Source of the DNA: Thalassobacillus pellis | Lineage (GTDB): Bacteria > Bacillota > Bacilli > Bacillales > Halobacillaceae | Direction of reading: 5' to 3' | NCBI RefSeq assembly: GCF_016908295.1 | Contig: NZ_JAFBDO010000004.1 | Coordinates: 124,001 to 188,000, forward strand | DNA length: 64,000 nt | In this document: in pieces, positions 7,058 through 16,021 of the stretch | Numbering within the stretch: position 1 is the first letter of the stretch | Layout: each line of letters begins with the position of its first letter | Notes under the pieces: model-generated | What the model was told of the DNA's origin: nothing | The model's database searches: none | The model's input: only the letters and a program-made list of their open reading frames with translations | Translations under genes and position numbers: made by a program

Positions 7058-7570
7058 CTAAAATCCCATCAGACTAATCTCTTCAATGTCCTCAAAAGCG
7101 ATTTCCTTTTTGAACGGCCGCTGGAATGTCTTCATATACACGATTCCTTTTCGGTAATCATTGATATAACCTTTAAACCTGTCAGTATTCGTCACGACTT
7201 CACATTTCATTTTCGGAACCTGAGATGGGAGGTTGACAAAGTAAAAAATTTTTTCCTCTAAATCCATATCCCTGAAACGCCGCCTGCGGTCTCTCCTCGT
7301 CTTGACGGATGATTCTTCCATTTCCTCTTCCCGCTCTTCCCTTTCTTCCAGACTGCCTTCAGACTTCTGCTCAGCCTCCAGGGAATCCGCTGCCAACTGA
7401 CGATGGCGCACTTCTTTTTCCACCGGAGTAACCTCTTTTTCTTTCCGGACAGGGGCTTCGCTGCTTTTTCTGCTGTGGTACATCGTCTGCATCGAAGCTG
7501 TGGATGGAGTCAGCTTAGGCTGGGTGATATAAAACATCGGTTCTTGCACAAGCTTTTTTTGCTTGGCCAT
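7058..7570 (-). CDS. cotO: Spore coat protein CotO
   Basis: A 170-residue protein of the CotO family, a morphogenetic protein of the outer coat and crust. It begins MAKQKKLVQEPMFYITQP, contains a Glu/Arg-rich low-complexity centre (EEREEREEEMEES), and ends in the conserved domain with KIFYFVNLPSQVPKMKCEV and EDIEEISLMGF. ATG at 7570 is preferred: AAAAGGAG lies about 11 nt upstream, and no better site serves the in-frame codons before it. It sits between fabI and cotZ, as in B. subtilis. A SigK-like sequence is seen 38 bp upstream. Confidence 0.85.
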   Translation of the reverse strand: MAKQKKLVQEPMFYITQPKLTPSTASMQTMYHSRKSSEAPVRKEKEVTPVEKEVRHRQLAADSLEAEQKSEGSLEEREEREEEMEESSVKTRRDRRRRFRDMDLEEKIFYFVNLPSQVPKMKCEVVTNTDRFKGYINDYRKGIVYMKTFQRPFKKEIAFEDIEEISLMGF

Positions 7571-7607
7571 GGTGGGGCACACTCCTTTTCCAGCTATTCG
7601 TCTTTTC

Positions 7608-7635
7608 ATATATATGCCCAGATTTCTTCATTTGT
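7608..7635 (-). promoter_or_regulatory. SigK-like promoter for cotO
   Basis: On the minus strand, AC (7635-7634), 17 nt, then CATATATAT (7616-7608). The CATA half matches SigK; the final TA is shifted by one base. Confidence 0.4.
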
Positions 7636-7697
7636 GCAGATTAGCCGAAAATCAGCCCAAAAAAGCTACACCCCCTGGCTGGCATTACTTGCTTGGG

Positions 7698-7836
7698 GAG
7701 CGTATTTTGGAAGTGGAAGAGCATATTTCACCAGAGAAAGAGCGTATTCTGGCCATGGACGAGTATATTTTACTGATGCACCAGCGGATTCCGGATGCGG
7801 GTGAGCATATTTTCACCCAGTCATGGAGCGAGGTGG
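7698..7836. repeat. 21-bp-period array of GAGCRTATT units (array A)
   Basis: Copies start at 7698, 7719, 7740, 7761, 7782 and 7803 (spacing exactly 21) with a last partial copy at 7826. Each begins GAGCGTATT or a close variant, followed by 12 variable bases. Because 21 is seven codons, an open frame crosses it with a false heptad pattern (ERIL...). It lies between cotO and fabI and is not evidently coding. A related array is at 48667-48830. Confidence 0.75.
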
Positions 7837-7855
7837 TTTACAATCTAACCATTAT

Positions 7856-7890
7856 AAAAAGGCATCCCATCATTATGGAATGCCTTTTTT
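7856..7890 (-). terminator. Terminator after fabI
   Basis: AAAAAGGCATCCCAT (7856-7870) pairs with ATGGAATGCCTTTTTT (7875-7890), with one mismatch. Both strands end in runs of T. It lies 17 bp beyond the fabI stop. Confidence 0.85.
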
Positions 7891-7906
7891 CTTCCATATA
7901 ATTCAA

Positions 7907-8683
7907 TTAAAATCCTTTGATGCTAAAACCGGCGTCCACATGAATAATTTCACCTGTAACACCACGGGAAAGATCGCTCATCAGGTAATAAGCAGTATCC
8001 CCGACTTCTTCCTGGGTAACCGGACGGCGCAGTGGCGCACGTTCTTCGATTTCTTTCAAGATAGAGTTGAAGCTGCCGACACCTTTTGCGGAAAGGGTAC
8101 GGATTGGTCCTGCAGAAATGGCGTTAACGCGGACATTATGCTTACCAAGATCGTTCGCAAGATAGCGCATGCTTGCATCCAGGCTCGCTTTAGCAACACC
8201 CATAACATTGTAATTCTCGACGACTTTTTCGCCGCCAAGGTAAGTAAGCGTAAGGATGCTTCCGCCTTCCGTCATCAATGGCTGTGCCGCGCGAGCAACA
8301 GCTGTCAACGAGTATGAACTGATGTTGTGTGCGGTAAGGAAACCGTCACGGGACACGTTCATGTAATCGCCAGACAGTTCGTCCTTATTAGCAAATGCGA
8401 TACAGTGCGCAAGGCCGTGAATGACGCCAACATCATTTTGAATATTTTCGAATGTCTTGATGATTGCTTCATCATCCGTAACGTCACATTCATAGAATAA
8501 AGAATTATGTCCTTCTAAGGAATCAACCAGATCCCTAACCGGCTTTTCAAACCGTTCAGATGCATAAGTAAAGATCAGGCGGGCACCCGCTTCATGTAAA
8601 GAACGGGCAATTCCCCATGCGATACTGCGTTTGTTTGCCACACCCATGACTACATATGTGCGACCTTCTAGTGAAAATTTCAT
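7907..8683 (-). CDS. fabI: Enoyl-[acyl-carrier-protein] reductase (NADH), FabI
   Basis: A 258-residue SDR-fold enoyl-ACP reductase catalysing the last step of each fatty-acid elongation cycle. Visible features are the nucleotide-binding start GVANKRSIAWGIA, the catalytic Tyr158-x6-Lys165 in YNVMGVAK, the loop Tyr148 in TYLGG, and AGPIRTLSAKG of the substrate-binding loop. Length is that of classical FabI. AAGGAGG lies before the ATG. A FapR-like operator lies about 55 bp upstream, matching known FapR control of fabI in B. subtilis. Neighbours are cotO downstream and a BclB-like gene divergent upstream. Confidence 0.97.
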   Translation of the reverse strand: MKFSLEGRTYVVMGVANKRSIAWGIARSLHEAGARLIFTYASERFEKPVRDLVDSLEGHNSLFYECDVTDDEAIIKTFENIQNDVGVIHGLAHCIAFANKDELSGDYMNVSRDGFLTAHNISSYSLTAVARAAQPLMTEGGSILTLTYLGGEKVVENYNVMGVAKASLDASMRYLANDLGKHNVRVNAISAGPIRTLSAKGVGSFNSILKEIEERAPLRRPVTQEEVGDTAYYLMSDLSRGVTGEIIHVDAGFSIKGF

Positions 8684-8735
8684 TCCATGACCTCCTTGAG
8701 GTAATACTGTTTCGTAAAATGATTTGTGATTTGTT

Positions 8736-8754
8736 ATTAGTACCTGCTCCTATT
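8736..8754 (-). promoter_or_regulatory. FapR-like operator upstream of fabI
   Basis: ATTAGTACCTGCTCCTATT matches the left arm of the FapR operator (ATTAGTACCTG) exactly and its right arm loosely. The rest of the 331-bp gap 8684-9014 holds AT-rich sequence and the ribosome binding site of the collagen-like gene; I see no other structure in it. Confidence 0.6.
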
Positions 8755-9014
8755 TTATCGGAAATAATGAGGAAATACAAATATGGAATATTTTATATTC
8801 TTCAATGGTGCTGTGGCCAATTTTACGTTAAAAAAAGGTAATAGGACTATAACCAATTTCGCTCCTATGCCTATGTATCTGATTTGCATCCTTGAAAATG
8901 GAAAATATTTCATATATATACCCCATTTAACGCAGGAAATATGGCATTCGTACAGGCATATCAGTGGAATTCACATACAATTTAAGGGACTACCTATGAA
9001 AAGGAGAAAGATGA

Positions 9015-9746
9015 ATGTCGAACCATAATAACAACTGTTACTCATGTCGATCAATTCCTTGTGAAGCTTTATCAGCCCCTCAAAATCCGGGTTATCAAGG
9101 ACCACAGGGAGAAAGAGGGCGTGTTGGAGCTCGGGGAGCAACTGGGCCTCGAGGACCAAGAGGACCAAGGGGCTTGCGAGGACCTCAAGGTATCCAGGGA
9201 GAACCAGGTGTACCTGGAGCAGGTGCCATTATCCCTTTTTCTTCCGGCACCCCGTCTGAAATGACTATGGTATTGGATGATGTTGTAGGAACAGCGAGCT
9301 TACTTGGATTTGGGAATTCCGCTAATGATGTAACCATTGCTGAGGATGGGACGATTTCGCTTACAGGAGCAGAAGGCCTTGCGCTCAATATGGCTTTTTC
9401 CGTACCGCGGGAAGGAACGATCACTTCCATAGCCGCTTATTTCTCCACACTTGCCGCCGTTGATCTGCTTGGTTCTGAAATTACTATTTCAGCCCAGCTA
9501 TATCGCTCTGCTGCACCTGCTACAGACCAATTCACACCTATTGAAGGCGCAAGCGTTGACTTGGCCCCTGCTTTGACAGGTACCATTGAAATCGGAACTT
9601 CCCTTCAAGGTCTGACAGACGGGCTGGAAATTCCTGTAGAGCCTGGAGATCGATTGTTAATGGTATTTACGGCTACGGTAACAGGCGGCGCTCCTCTAGC
9701 TGTCGTTGTTACCGGCTATTCCAGTGCCGGTGTCGGAATCAGTTAG
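9015..9746 (+). CDS. Collagen-like exosporium protein, BclB type
   Basis: A 243-residue protein with three parts. Residues 1-24 form a Cys-containing N terminus ([10 protein letters not shown]). Residues 25-70 hold about 15 Gly-X-Y triplets ([16 protein letters not shown] and on), a short collagen triple-helix region. The C-terminal 170 residues match the BclB-type exosporium domain: [32 protein letters not shown], and an end at [13 protein letters not shown]. BclB proteins are glycoproteins of the exosporium hair layer in B. cereus-group and related spores. ATG at 9015 is chosen because AAGGAG lies 8 nt before it; an ATG at 9011 leads to an immediate stop. It neighbours fabI and the cot genes. 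No clear SigK promoter was found. Confidence 0.85.
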   Translation: MSNHNNNCYSCRSIPCEALSAPQNPGYQGPQGERGRVGARGATGPRGPRGPRGLRGPQGIQGEPGVPGAGAIIPFSSGTPSEMTMVLDDVVGTASLLGFGNSANDVTIAEDGTISLTGAEGLALNMAFSVPREGTITSIAAYFSTLAAVDLLGSEITISAQLYRSAAPATDQFTPIEGASVDLAPALTGTIEIGTSLQGLTDGLEIPVEPGDRLLMVFTATVTGGAPLAVVVTGYSSAGVGIS

Positions 9747-9753
9747 AGGTTAA

Positions 9754-9856
9754 GAACAAAAGCAGAAGCGCCTTATGCCAAGCCTCGTCGTGACGGTCTT
9801 TGTCACAGAGAGAACCGGCTTATGACCTCGAGGGGATAGACGATGGAGCTGCTTCA
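9754..9856 (+). repeat. Degenerate single copy of repeat R1
   Basis: It starts GAACAAAAGCAGAAGCGCC, contains CGTGACGGTCTTTGTCAC and CCTCGAGGGGATAG, and ends near GGAGCTG. It is about 20 bp shorter than the other copies and begins just after the stop of the collagen-like gene. Confidence 0.75.
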
Positions 9857-9897
9857 AAAAAACATCCACTACTATCCATTTTCAACTCTCGAGGGAT

Positions 9898-9930
9898 AAA
9901 AAAGAACCCCTGCTCCAACAGGGGTCCTTC
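9898..9930 (-). terminator. Terminator after the CPA2 antiporter
   Basis: On the minus strand GACCCCTG pairs with CAGGGGTTC around a short loop, followed by T6. It is 3 bp from the stop of the 9933-11795 gene. Confidence 0.85.
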
Positions 9931-9932
9931 AT

Positions 9933-11795
9933 TTAGCTCCAATGCCAGTATTCCAGCTGCATTTTTAATTCTTCTACATATTCCGGCGATCCTGTTACGA
10001 TCAGATGATCATTCAAACGAAGCCTTGTATCTCCGTGTGGAACAATCGAATCTTCCCCGCGGAAAATACGCACCATGATGACGTCACCTGTGAACGGGAA
10101 TTCCCGCAACATGACACCATCGTATTCGGCATTGTTCATATTGATTTGATACAATGCACTGTCCTGATCGGTAAGAATTTCTACGACATCCGGAGCAACA
10201 ATCATTGCTTTCAGCAGAGCTTTTGTTGATAAGAACACAGAAAATACATCGATATTCAGGGCGGTCAGTTCTTTTTCAAGCTCTGGCGATTCAACCCTTA
10301 CGATGACACGCTCTACTCCCAGCTCTTTGGCATAGCGTGCGATTTCAGCATTTTTTTCATCATTTCCTGTGGATGCGACAAGGATATCGACATCATATAC
10401 GCCGGCCTGCTTCATCGCTTCCGGGTCATAGCTGTCGAGCTCCTTAATATCAAAACAGGAACGGCTGATTTTATCATCGATTTTGTCCACTTTTGTATGG
10501 TAAAGATGGGTTTCATACTGCTTGCTGTCAAGCTCTCTTACCACAGGCAGCGTCATCCGGTTTGAACCGACAAAGGAAACGAGCTGAACATGGTGTTCTT
10601 CTTCAAAACGCCCGTAGATTTTTTTAAAAGCCATCGGTGTCACCAGACATGTCAGAACCGCCAGCAAAATCAGCGCGCCTTCCATTTGATTGTCAATCAA
10701 ACCTTCCCGCTCAGCGATGGTAGCTGCTGCAATGACGAGTGATAGGGTGGAAGTAAGCAAAAAACCCGAGCCCATTACTGTCCGCCAGTCATACCATTTA
10801 CGCAGGATGAGCGTCGGGACTATTTTCGAAATGAACAGGGCGATAAATAACAGCGGAATGAGGATCATAACCTTCGGCTCCTGAATCAGGCTCCAAATAT
10901 CTATTTTCACCCCGACCATGACGAAGAAAATCGGAATCAAGAAACCGTAACCGAAACTGTCCATCCGTTTGACCAGCTCAGGGTTAGGCGATAACAAGGA
11001 CACAAGCGTTCCAGCCAGAAATGCACCGAGAATGTTCTCAGCACCGACTGTTTCTGATAGCGATACCAGCACGATGATCAAGGTAAATACAGCTCGTGTA
11101 TCGATCTGTATCGTACCTTTCGTCATCGTTTCCATGAAGGATTGATGGCGATAATATTTTCCGATGAAATAGATGAGGACCCCTGCTCCAAAAAGAACGA
11201 GGAGAAGCCACATATTACTCTCACCTTCGCCGTATAAAGAAACGAATACTGCCAGAAGAATCATGGTTGCGAGATCAGCAATGACCGCAATCAACAGAAT
11301 TGTCTGGCCGATCGTCGATTTCATCATATGTGCTTCCTTCAATGTCGGCACAACCACCCCGAGGGAGATGGTAGATATTATAAGTGTCATTAAGAAGGCA
11401 TTGTCGACTAAGCCACCCCAGACGAACAAGTAGGAAAGCCCGAGTGACAATACGAAAATACATGCAAATATGAGAGAGGCGATCAAAACCGGGTTAGGTG
11501 CATCCACACCATTCCCGGACTGCTTTCTGCTCTTTTTTCTTTTTCCAAAAATCGAAAAATCTATTTCAAGCCCGCTTAAAAACATCAGGAAAATGAAACC
11601 GAGTGTGGAGAGGATCTCAATCCAGCTCCCAGGCTCAACAATGTCAAAGCCGCTTTTTCCGATAATCAGCCCGACAATGATTTCAGCCACAACTACGGGG
11701 ATCACCTTAAGTTTTAAGCGATGCATGATAATTGGAGTTATGAATGCTGCAATGATTACAATGACTAATGAGGTGACCGAAGCTCCGTGCTCCAT
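9933..11795 (-). CDS. CPA2-family monovalent cation:proton antiporter with RCK domains (YjbQ-like)
   Basis: A 620-residue membrane protein. Residues 1-385 contain about 12 hydrophobic segments of the KefB/YbaL-type exchanger. Residues 400-520 form a TrkA-N (RCK) nucleotide-binding domain starting HHVQLVSFVGSNRMTL and containing VDILVASTGNDEKN. Residues 530-615 form a TrkA-C domain. The fold suggests K+ or Na+/H+ exchange gated by a cytoplasmic ligand. B. subtilis YjbQ occupies the same position after prpE and has the same architecture. AAGGGGGA precedes the ATG. It starts 17 bp after mgtE, so the two form an operon. Confidence 0.85.
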   Translation of the reverse strand: MEHGASVTSLVIVIIAAFITPIIMHRLKLKVIPVVVAEIIVGLIIGKSGFDIVEPGSWIEILSTLGFIFLMFLSGLEIDFSIFGKRKKSRKQSGNGVDAPNPVLIASLIFACIFVLSLGLSYLFVWGGLVDNAFLMTLIISTISLGVVVPTLKEAHMMKSTIGQTILLIAVIADLATMILLAVFVSLYGEGESNMWLLLVLFGAGVLIYFIGKYYRHQSFMETMTKGTIQIDTRAVFTLIIVLVSLSETVGAENILGAFLAGTLVSLLSPNPELVKRMDSFGYGFLIPIFFVMVGVKIDIWSLIQEPKVMILIPLLFIALFISKIVPTLILRKWYDWRTVMGSGFLLTSTLSLVIAAATIAEREGLIDNQMEGALILLAVLTCLVTPMAFKKIYGRFEEEHHVQLVSFVGSNRMTLPVVRELDSKQYETHLYHTKVDKIDDKISRSCFDIKELDSYDPEAMKQAGVYDVDILVASTGNDEKNAEIARYAKELGVERVIVRVESPELEKELTALNIDVFSVFLSTKALLKAMIVAPDVVEILTDQDSALYQINMNNAEYDGVMLREFPFTGDVIMVRIFRGEDSIVPHGDTRLRLNDHLIVTGSPEYVEELKMQLEYWHWS

Positions 11796-11812
11796 TCACA
11801 AGTCCCCCTTTT

Positions 11813-13177
11813 TCAAATCAATAAGTTCATGAATGCTGTTGCCATCCCAAAGTAAATAAGGATGGAAATGATATCGTTTATCGTGGTGATAAATGGTCCG
11901 GATGCGACGGCGGGGTCGATATTCAGCTTATCCATGACCAGTGGGACAAGTGATCCTGCCAGGGTCGCAACAATAAGTGTTGCCATAATCGAGATGCCTA
12001 CAAGCAGACCGAGAAAGAAATCATGCTTCCAGAAAAAGACGATCAGCGTAATAAGTGTACCGCACGCTGTACCGGTAATCAGCCCGGTGAAAGCTTCACG
12101 CATGATCATTTTTCGTTTACCCTGCTTATCGATTTCTCCAGTCGCCATCCCTCTTACGGCAACTGCCAGTGCCTGTGTACCTGTGTTTCCTGCCATACCG
12201 GCAATGAGCGGAATAAAAACTGCCAAGATTGCTACTTTATCCAGTGTTGCTTCGAACTGTCCGATCAGGCTTGCCGTCATGCTTCCTAAAAACAATAAAA
12301 TGATAAGCCAAGGCAGACGTTTCTTCGCAGAAGCAAATGCATTATCGTCAGGACTATCCACATCTGAAATCGCCGCAAGCTTGGAATAATCCTCACTCGC
12401 CTCTTCTTCCATGACATCAAGGACGTCATCAACCGTGATAATTCCTAACAAATGATTCTGGAAATCAACAACAGGGAGTGCGAGGAAATCATAGTCACGG
12501 AACATCCGGGCAACTTCTTCCTGATCTTCCCCTACAGAAACGGATACGATCCGCTCATTCATGATTTCCGCAATTTTCCAATCATCTTCTGCAATGATCA
12601 GATCACGTAAGGAAATGACACCGGCCAAACGTTTATCTTCATCGATCACATAGGTATAGTAGATCGTTTCCGCATCCGGAGCCTCTCTCCTCAAATGGAG
12701 CATTGCTTCCCGGACGGTCTGTGCCGCTTTTAACGCAACAAACTCCGTCGTCATGATACTTCCAGCCGTTTTTTCCTCATAATGAAGCAGATCCTTGATT
12801 TCTTCTGCATCCTTATCGTCCATGATCGTCAAAAAGCTGGCAACCTTATTTTTATCCAATTCGTTCAGAATATCGACAGCATCATCCGTCGACATTTCTG
12901 CAAATACCTGTGCCGCAAATCGGGGATCCATTTCGGTAAAATAAGGTTCGGTATCCTCATAGTCGATATGCTCCATGACTTCAGATATTTCTTCGGGGGA
13001 TAGATACAAATAAACATTCTTTCTCGTCTCATCGCCCATTTCCGCAAAAACACTTGCCTGATCATAGGGATGAAGTTCTAAAAATTCGGCACGGAAACGA
13101 TCAATTTGCTCATTTTTCAAGGCTTCGCGAATTTCTTCCCAAATCCTTAAGAGCTCCTGCTCTTCCAAATGTTCCAT
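11813..13177 (-). CDS. mgtE: Magnesium transporter MgtE
   Basis: A 454-residue MgtE. Residues 1-130 form the acidic helical N domain that senses Mg2+. Residues 135-255 hold two CBS domains (TAGSIMTTEFVALK..., IMNERIVSVSVGED...). After a connecting helix, residues 285-450 contain five membrane segments with IAGMAGNTGTQALAV, the pore signature PxxAGMxGN. Length is typical. AAGGAGGGG precedes the ATG at 13177. The 226-bp region between it and divergent prpE (13178-13403) shows no Mg2+ riboswitch that I can recognise. It is cotranscribed with the cation antiporter downstream. Confidence 0.93.
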   Translation of the reverse strand: MEHLEEQELLRIWEEIREALKNEQIDRFRAEFLELHPYDQASVFAEMGDETRKNVYLYLSPEEISEVMEHIDYEDTEPYFTEMDPRFAAQVFAEMSTDDAVDILNELDKNKVASFLTIMDDKDAEEIKDLLHYEEKTAGSIMTTEFVALKAAQTVREAMLHLRREAPDAETIYYTYVIDEDKRLAGVISLRDLIIAEDDWKIAEIMNERIVSVSVGEDQEEVARMFRDYDFLALPVVDFQNHLLGIITVDDVLDVMEEEASEDYSKLAAISDVDSPDDNAFASAKKRLPWLIILLFLGSMTASLIGQFEATLDKVAILAVFIPLIAGMAGNTGTQALAVAVRGMATGEIDKQGKRKMIMREAFTGLITGTACGTLITLIVFFWKHDFFLGLLVGISIMATLIVATLAGSLVPLVMDKLNIDPAVASGPFITTINDIISILIYFGMATAFMNLLI

Positions 13178-13403
13178 ATACTATCCCCTCCTTATTATGT
13201 AGACATGAGTCATTGACCGTTTTATCGTAATTGCATCACCATGGTTTGTCAATAATATTGTAATCCTGTTTCCTATTTAACCTGTGCATCCATTATTAGC
13301 CTCATTCCTGAACTGAAAGGACATCCTGAAAATATATCTGTTTGTTTCCCTTTTTACAGGGAATAATAGCATAGGAAACCGACCTCTAAGAAGGGGGAAT
13401 ACG

Positions 13404-14138
13404 ATGAAAATTGATGTTATCGGAGATGTCCATGGCTGCCTGGACGAACTGAAAGCACTATTTGATAAATTGGAATACGAATGGAAAGACGGGATGCCGA
13501 GTCATCCCGATAACAGGGTGCCTGTTTTTGTTGGTGACATCACAGATCGCGGCCCTGCTTCCGTTGAGACGATCCGATTCGTATATGAGCTCGTCATGGA
13601 AAGAAAATCAGCACGCTATCTTCCTGGAAACCATTGCAATAAATTGTATCGTTACTTCCACGGAAATCCAGTCAAAGAACAACACGGGCTCGAAACAACT
13701 ACAGCTGAATACAAAGCACTCCCTCCAGAAGAACGAGAGGAAGTCAGAGATAAGTTCATGGAGCTGATGGATGCGTCTCCTCTTTATCTGGAAATTCCGG
13801 AAATCGATGCCGTAATTGCTCATGCTGGTATTCGTCAGGATTACATCGGGCAGCACGGAAAAAAAGTCAAAACGTTCGTCCTTTACGGCGACATCACTGG
13901 CGAAAAGCATGAAGATGGCCGGCCGGTACGCCGTGACTGGGCTCAAAGCTACCAGGGTGACAAGTGGATCATCTATGGCCACACGCCGACTTTGGAACCC
14001 CGCTTCGTCAACAAAACAGTGAACATTGACACCGGCTGTGTATTTGGAAATAAACTGACCGCTTTCCGACTGCCCGAGGAAGCAATCGTCAGCGTCCCCT
14101 CCAGCATGCCGTTCGTCGAGGAAAAATTTCGTTATTAA
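13404..14138 (+). CDS. prpE: Bis(5'-nucleosyl)-tetraphosphatase PrpE (symmetrical)
   Basis: A 244-residue PPP-family metallophosphatase. The three signature motifs are GDVHG (residues 7-11), GDITDRGP (44-51) and GNH (75-77), with later His ligands in VIAHAGI and IYGHTP. PrpE of B. subtilis hydrolyses Ap4A symmetrically and affects spore germination. AGAAGGGGG precedes the ATG. It is divergent from mgtE and followed by a terminator, and lies next to the rluD-nadK genes as in B. subtilis. Confidence 0.92.
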   Translation: MKIDVIGDVHGCLDELKALFDKLEYEWKDGMPSHPDNRVPVFVGDITDRGPASVETIRFVYELVMERKSARYLPGNHCNKLYRYFHGNPVKEQHGLETTTAEYKALPPEEREEVRDKFMELMDASPLYLEIPEIDAVIAHAGIRQDYIGQHGKKVKTFVLYGDITGEKHEDGRPVRRDWAQSYQGDKWIIYGHTPTLEPRFVNKTVNIDTGCVFGNKLTAFRLPEEAIVSVPSSMPFVEEKFRY

Positions 14139-14150
14139 ACTTCATTATGT

Positions 14151-14180
14151 AGCTCGAGGACTCCTCCTCGAGCTTTTATT
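14151..14180 (+). terminator. Terminator after prpE
   Basis: AGCTCGAGGA (14151-14160) pairs perfectly with TCCTCGAGCT (14165-14174) over a 4-nt loop, followed by TTTATTTT. Confidence 0.9.
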
Positions 14181-14230
14181 TTCATATGTTATTTATATGC
14201 GCTGTCGGCTCAACGAAGATACTCGCACCT

Positions 14231-14270
14231 CGTCCGCCGATTCCTCCACCCGTCCGCTGATTCCCGCATT
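14231..14270. repeat. Short tandem repeat, two 20-bp units
   Basis: CGTCCGCCGATTCCTCCACC is followed at 14251 by CGTCCGCTGATTCCCGCATT. It lies between two convergent terminators. It recalls the 21-bp-period arrays in unit length but not in sequence. Confidence 0.5.
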
Positions 14271-14277
14271 GCAAATG

Positions 14278-14328
14278 AAAAAAGATGATGGAAACGACTG
14301 TAAACCTAAGTCGTTTCCATCATCTTTT
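14278..14328 (-). terminator. Terminator overlapping the rluD-type stop
   Basis: AAGATGATGGAAACGAC pairs with GTCGTTTCCATCATCTT over about 11 nt, with A and T runs outside. The stop codon at 14320-14322 is inside the stem. Confidence 0.88.
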
Positions 14329-15195
14329 CACTTTATGGAGAATATCCGCAGGGAACGTACTAGTAAACTCAAGTGCCTGTCCTGTCAGAGGATGCTTAAC
14401 ATGCAGCCTCATGCAATGGAGCGCCTGCCTCCCCACTAATTCCCGGGAACCACCATACAAGTCATCACCTGCTAATGGGCAGCCTTCATGTGCCATATGG
14501 ACACGGATCTGATGAGTCCTCCCTGTCTGCAGCTTAAGCTCGACAAAGGAATGGTCGGCAAACTTCTCTATGACGCGGTATTCAGTGACGGCATTTTTTC
14601 CATCCGCATGCACTTCCCGTTCGATGATAGAGCCAGCTTTCCTGCTGATCGGTGCGTCAATAACACCTGTTTCCGTTGGTAACTGCCCTTCTACAAGTGC
14701 CCCGTATGTTCGCTGTACCTTGCTTCTGGCCAGCAGCGAATGGCTGTACTGGTGCTTGGCAATCAACATCAAACCGGATGTATCGCGATCAAGACGGGTT
14801 ACAATATGGACAGTTGCTGCTAAACCCTTTTCCTGATAATAGGCGACAAGGCCATTCGCGATGGTGACATCATGGTTCATCGATGGCATTACAGCAACTC
14901 CTGCCGGCTTATCCAGGACTAGAAGCAGATCATCTTCATATACGATGGTAAGCGGCATCTCCTCTGCCTGCAAATTTCCAGCAGGATGTTCTTCAGGAAA
15001 AACAATAACCAAGTCATCTCCCTGACAAAGTTTGTACCGGACGGTTTCTTCCCGGCCATTGACTATCAGCTCTCCATTTTCTTTGATATGTTTGATCGTC
15101 CGGCGCGAGAAGCCTCTGACGACATATAGATAATCCCGAAGAAGCATTCCCTCATGTTCTTCTTCAATCTCCCACGACAGGTTCAGTCTCTTCAT
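14320..15195 (-). CDS. RluD-type pseudouridine synthase (YjbO)
   Basis: A 291-residue RNA pseudouridine synthase. An N-terminal S4-like RNA-binding domain ([19 protein letters not shown]) is followed by the catalytic domain with TRLDRDTSG, whose Asp forms the covalent intermediate; the family more often has [22 protein letters not shown] and [10 protein letters not shown] are typical of the RluA/RluD branch. The gene overlaps nadK by 4 bp (ATGA), indicating translational coupling, the order found in B. subtilis. The modified RNA site is unknown. Confidence 0.9.
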   Translation of the reverse strand: MKRLNLSWEIEEEHEGMLLRDYLYVVRGFSRRTIKHIKENGELIVNGREETVRYKLCQGDDLVIVFPEEHPAGNLQAEEMPLTIVYEDDLLLVLDKPAGVAVMPSMNHDVTIANGLVAYYQEKGLAATVHIVTRLDRDTSGLMLIAKHQYSHSLLARSKVQRTYGALVEGQLPTETGVIDAPISRKAGSIIEREVHADGKNAVTEYRVIEKFADHSFVELKLQTGRTHQIRVHMAHEGCPLAGDDLYGGSRELVGRQALHCMRLHVKHPLTGQALEFTSTFPADILHKVKR

Positions 15196-15995
15196 TCGCG
15201 GTCGTCGGCGACGAAGGAATCACGGACTCGCTTCCAGAACGGAAACGGACGGAACCTCGCAAAGCGTACCTTTTCTTTACCCACACGGAACTGAATCGAT
15301 TTTACGTCTTTATAGGTATGGGTAATGTGGTCGACGGTGATCATGAAGCTCTTGTCATGGAGCGGCTTTAACAGACAGGTATGATGGCCGGGTAAAATCA
15401 ATGGAGAACCAATAGTACGGAACACTCTGTTGTTGATAGAGGCCATTTCTGCAATCTGGATCGCCTCCAAAGAAGGGTGGAGAATCGCTCCTCCGAGTGC
15501 CTTGTTGTACGCTGTACTTCCTGATGGTGTTGAAATGCACAGCCCATCGCCACGGAAGGTTTCAAAATGATCTCCTTTGATTTCCACATCAAATACGACT
15601 GAACCTTCCGACGTTTTGATCGTACACTCGTTCAAAGCAAGATACCGGCTTTCCTCTCCGCCATTTTTAGGGCGGATAATGACTTCCAGCAAAGGATATT
15701 CCACCACTTGAAATGGTGTTTTGGCAATTTCGATGATCAATTTTTCCAGTTCGGAAGGCATCCAGTCGGCATAGAATCCGAGGTGGCCGGTATGGATACC
15801 AATGAACGCAGTCTGATCCAACCGATGGACATATTGATGGAAAGCTTCCAGCAACGTGCCATCCCCGCCAACCGAAATGACCAGGTCGGGGACCTCTTCG
15901 TTATATTCCAATTCAAATTCCGTCAAATAGCTCTTGATTTTAGCGCATAGGTTATTCGATTTGTCGTCGCCTTTAGATAATATCGCAAATTTCAT
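15192..15995 (-). CDS. nadK: NAD kinase
   Basis: A 267-residue ATP-dependent NAD kinase (PpnK/NadF type) producing NADP. The GGDGT motif follows VISV near residue 45, and [12 protein letters not shown] and ILPGH are in place. The start is ATG at 15995: GAGGTG is 8 nt away, whereas the ATG two codons upstream (16001) is too close to it. The product begins [10 protein letters not shown] as in homologues. It is followed with a 4-bp overlap by the rluD-type gene and preceded 26 bp upstream by the alarmone synthetase, all on the minus strand. Confidence 0.93.
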   Translation of the reverse strand: MKFAILSKGDDKSNNLCAKIKSYLTEFELEYNEEVPDLVISVGGDGTLLEAFHQYVHRLDQTAFIGIHTGHLGFYADWMPSELEKLIIEIAKTPFQVVEYPLLEVIIRPKNGGEESRYLALNECTIKTSEGSVVFDVEIKGDHFETFRGDGLCISTPSGSTAYNKALGGAILHPSLEAIQIAEMASINNRVFRTIGSPLILPGHHTCLLKPLHDKSFMITVDHITHTYKDVKSIQFRVGKEKVRFARFRPFPFWKRVRDSFVADDRE

Positions 15996-16021
15996 GTCCA
16001 TACACCTCAGTTCAGATTAAA

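Noticed and set aside
7698-7836. CRISPR array
   Set aside because: Repeat heads are only about 9 bp, interiors 12 bp, with no leader and no cas genes in the window.
7563-7901. 112-aa frame with heptad-like ERIL repeats
   Set aside because: The heptads come from the 21-bp DNA period. The start is antisense within cotO, and the second array of the family is out of frame, so it is not a coiled-coil gene.
13178-13403. Mg2+ riboswitch (M-box) before mgtE
   Set aside because: None of the conserved M-box blocks could be recognised, and the region is short for it with the divergent prpE start.
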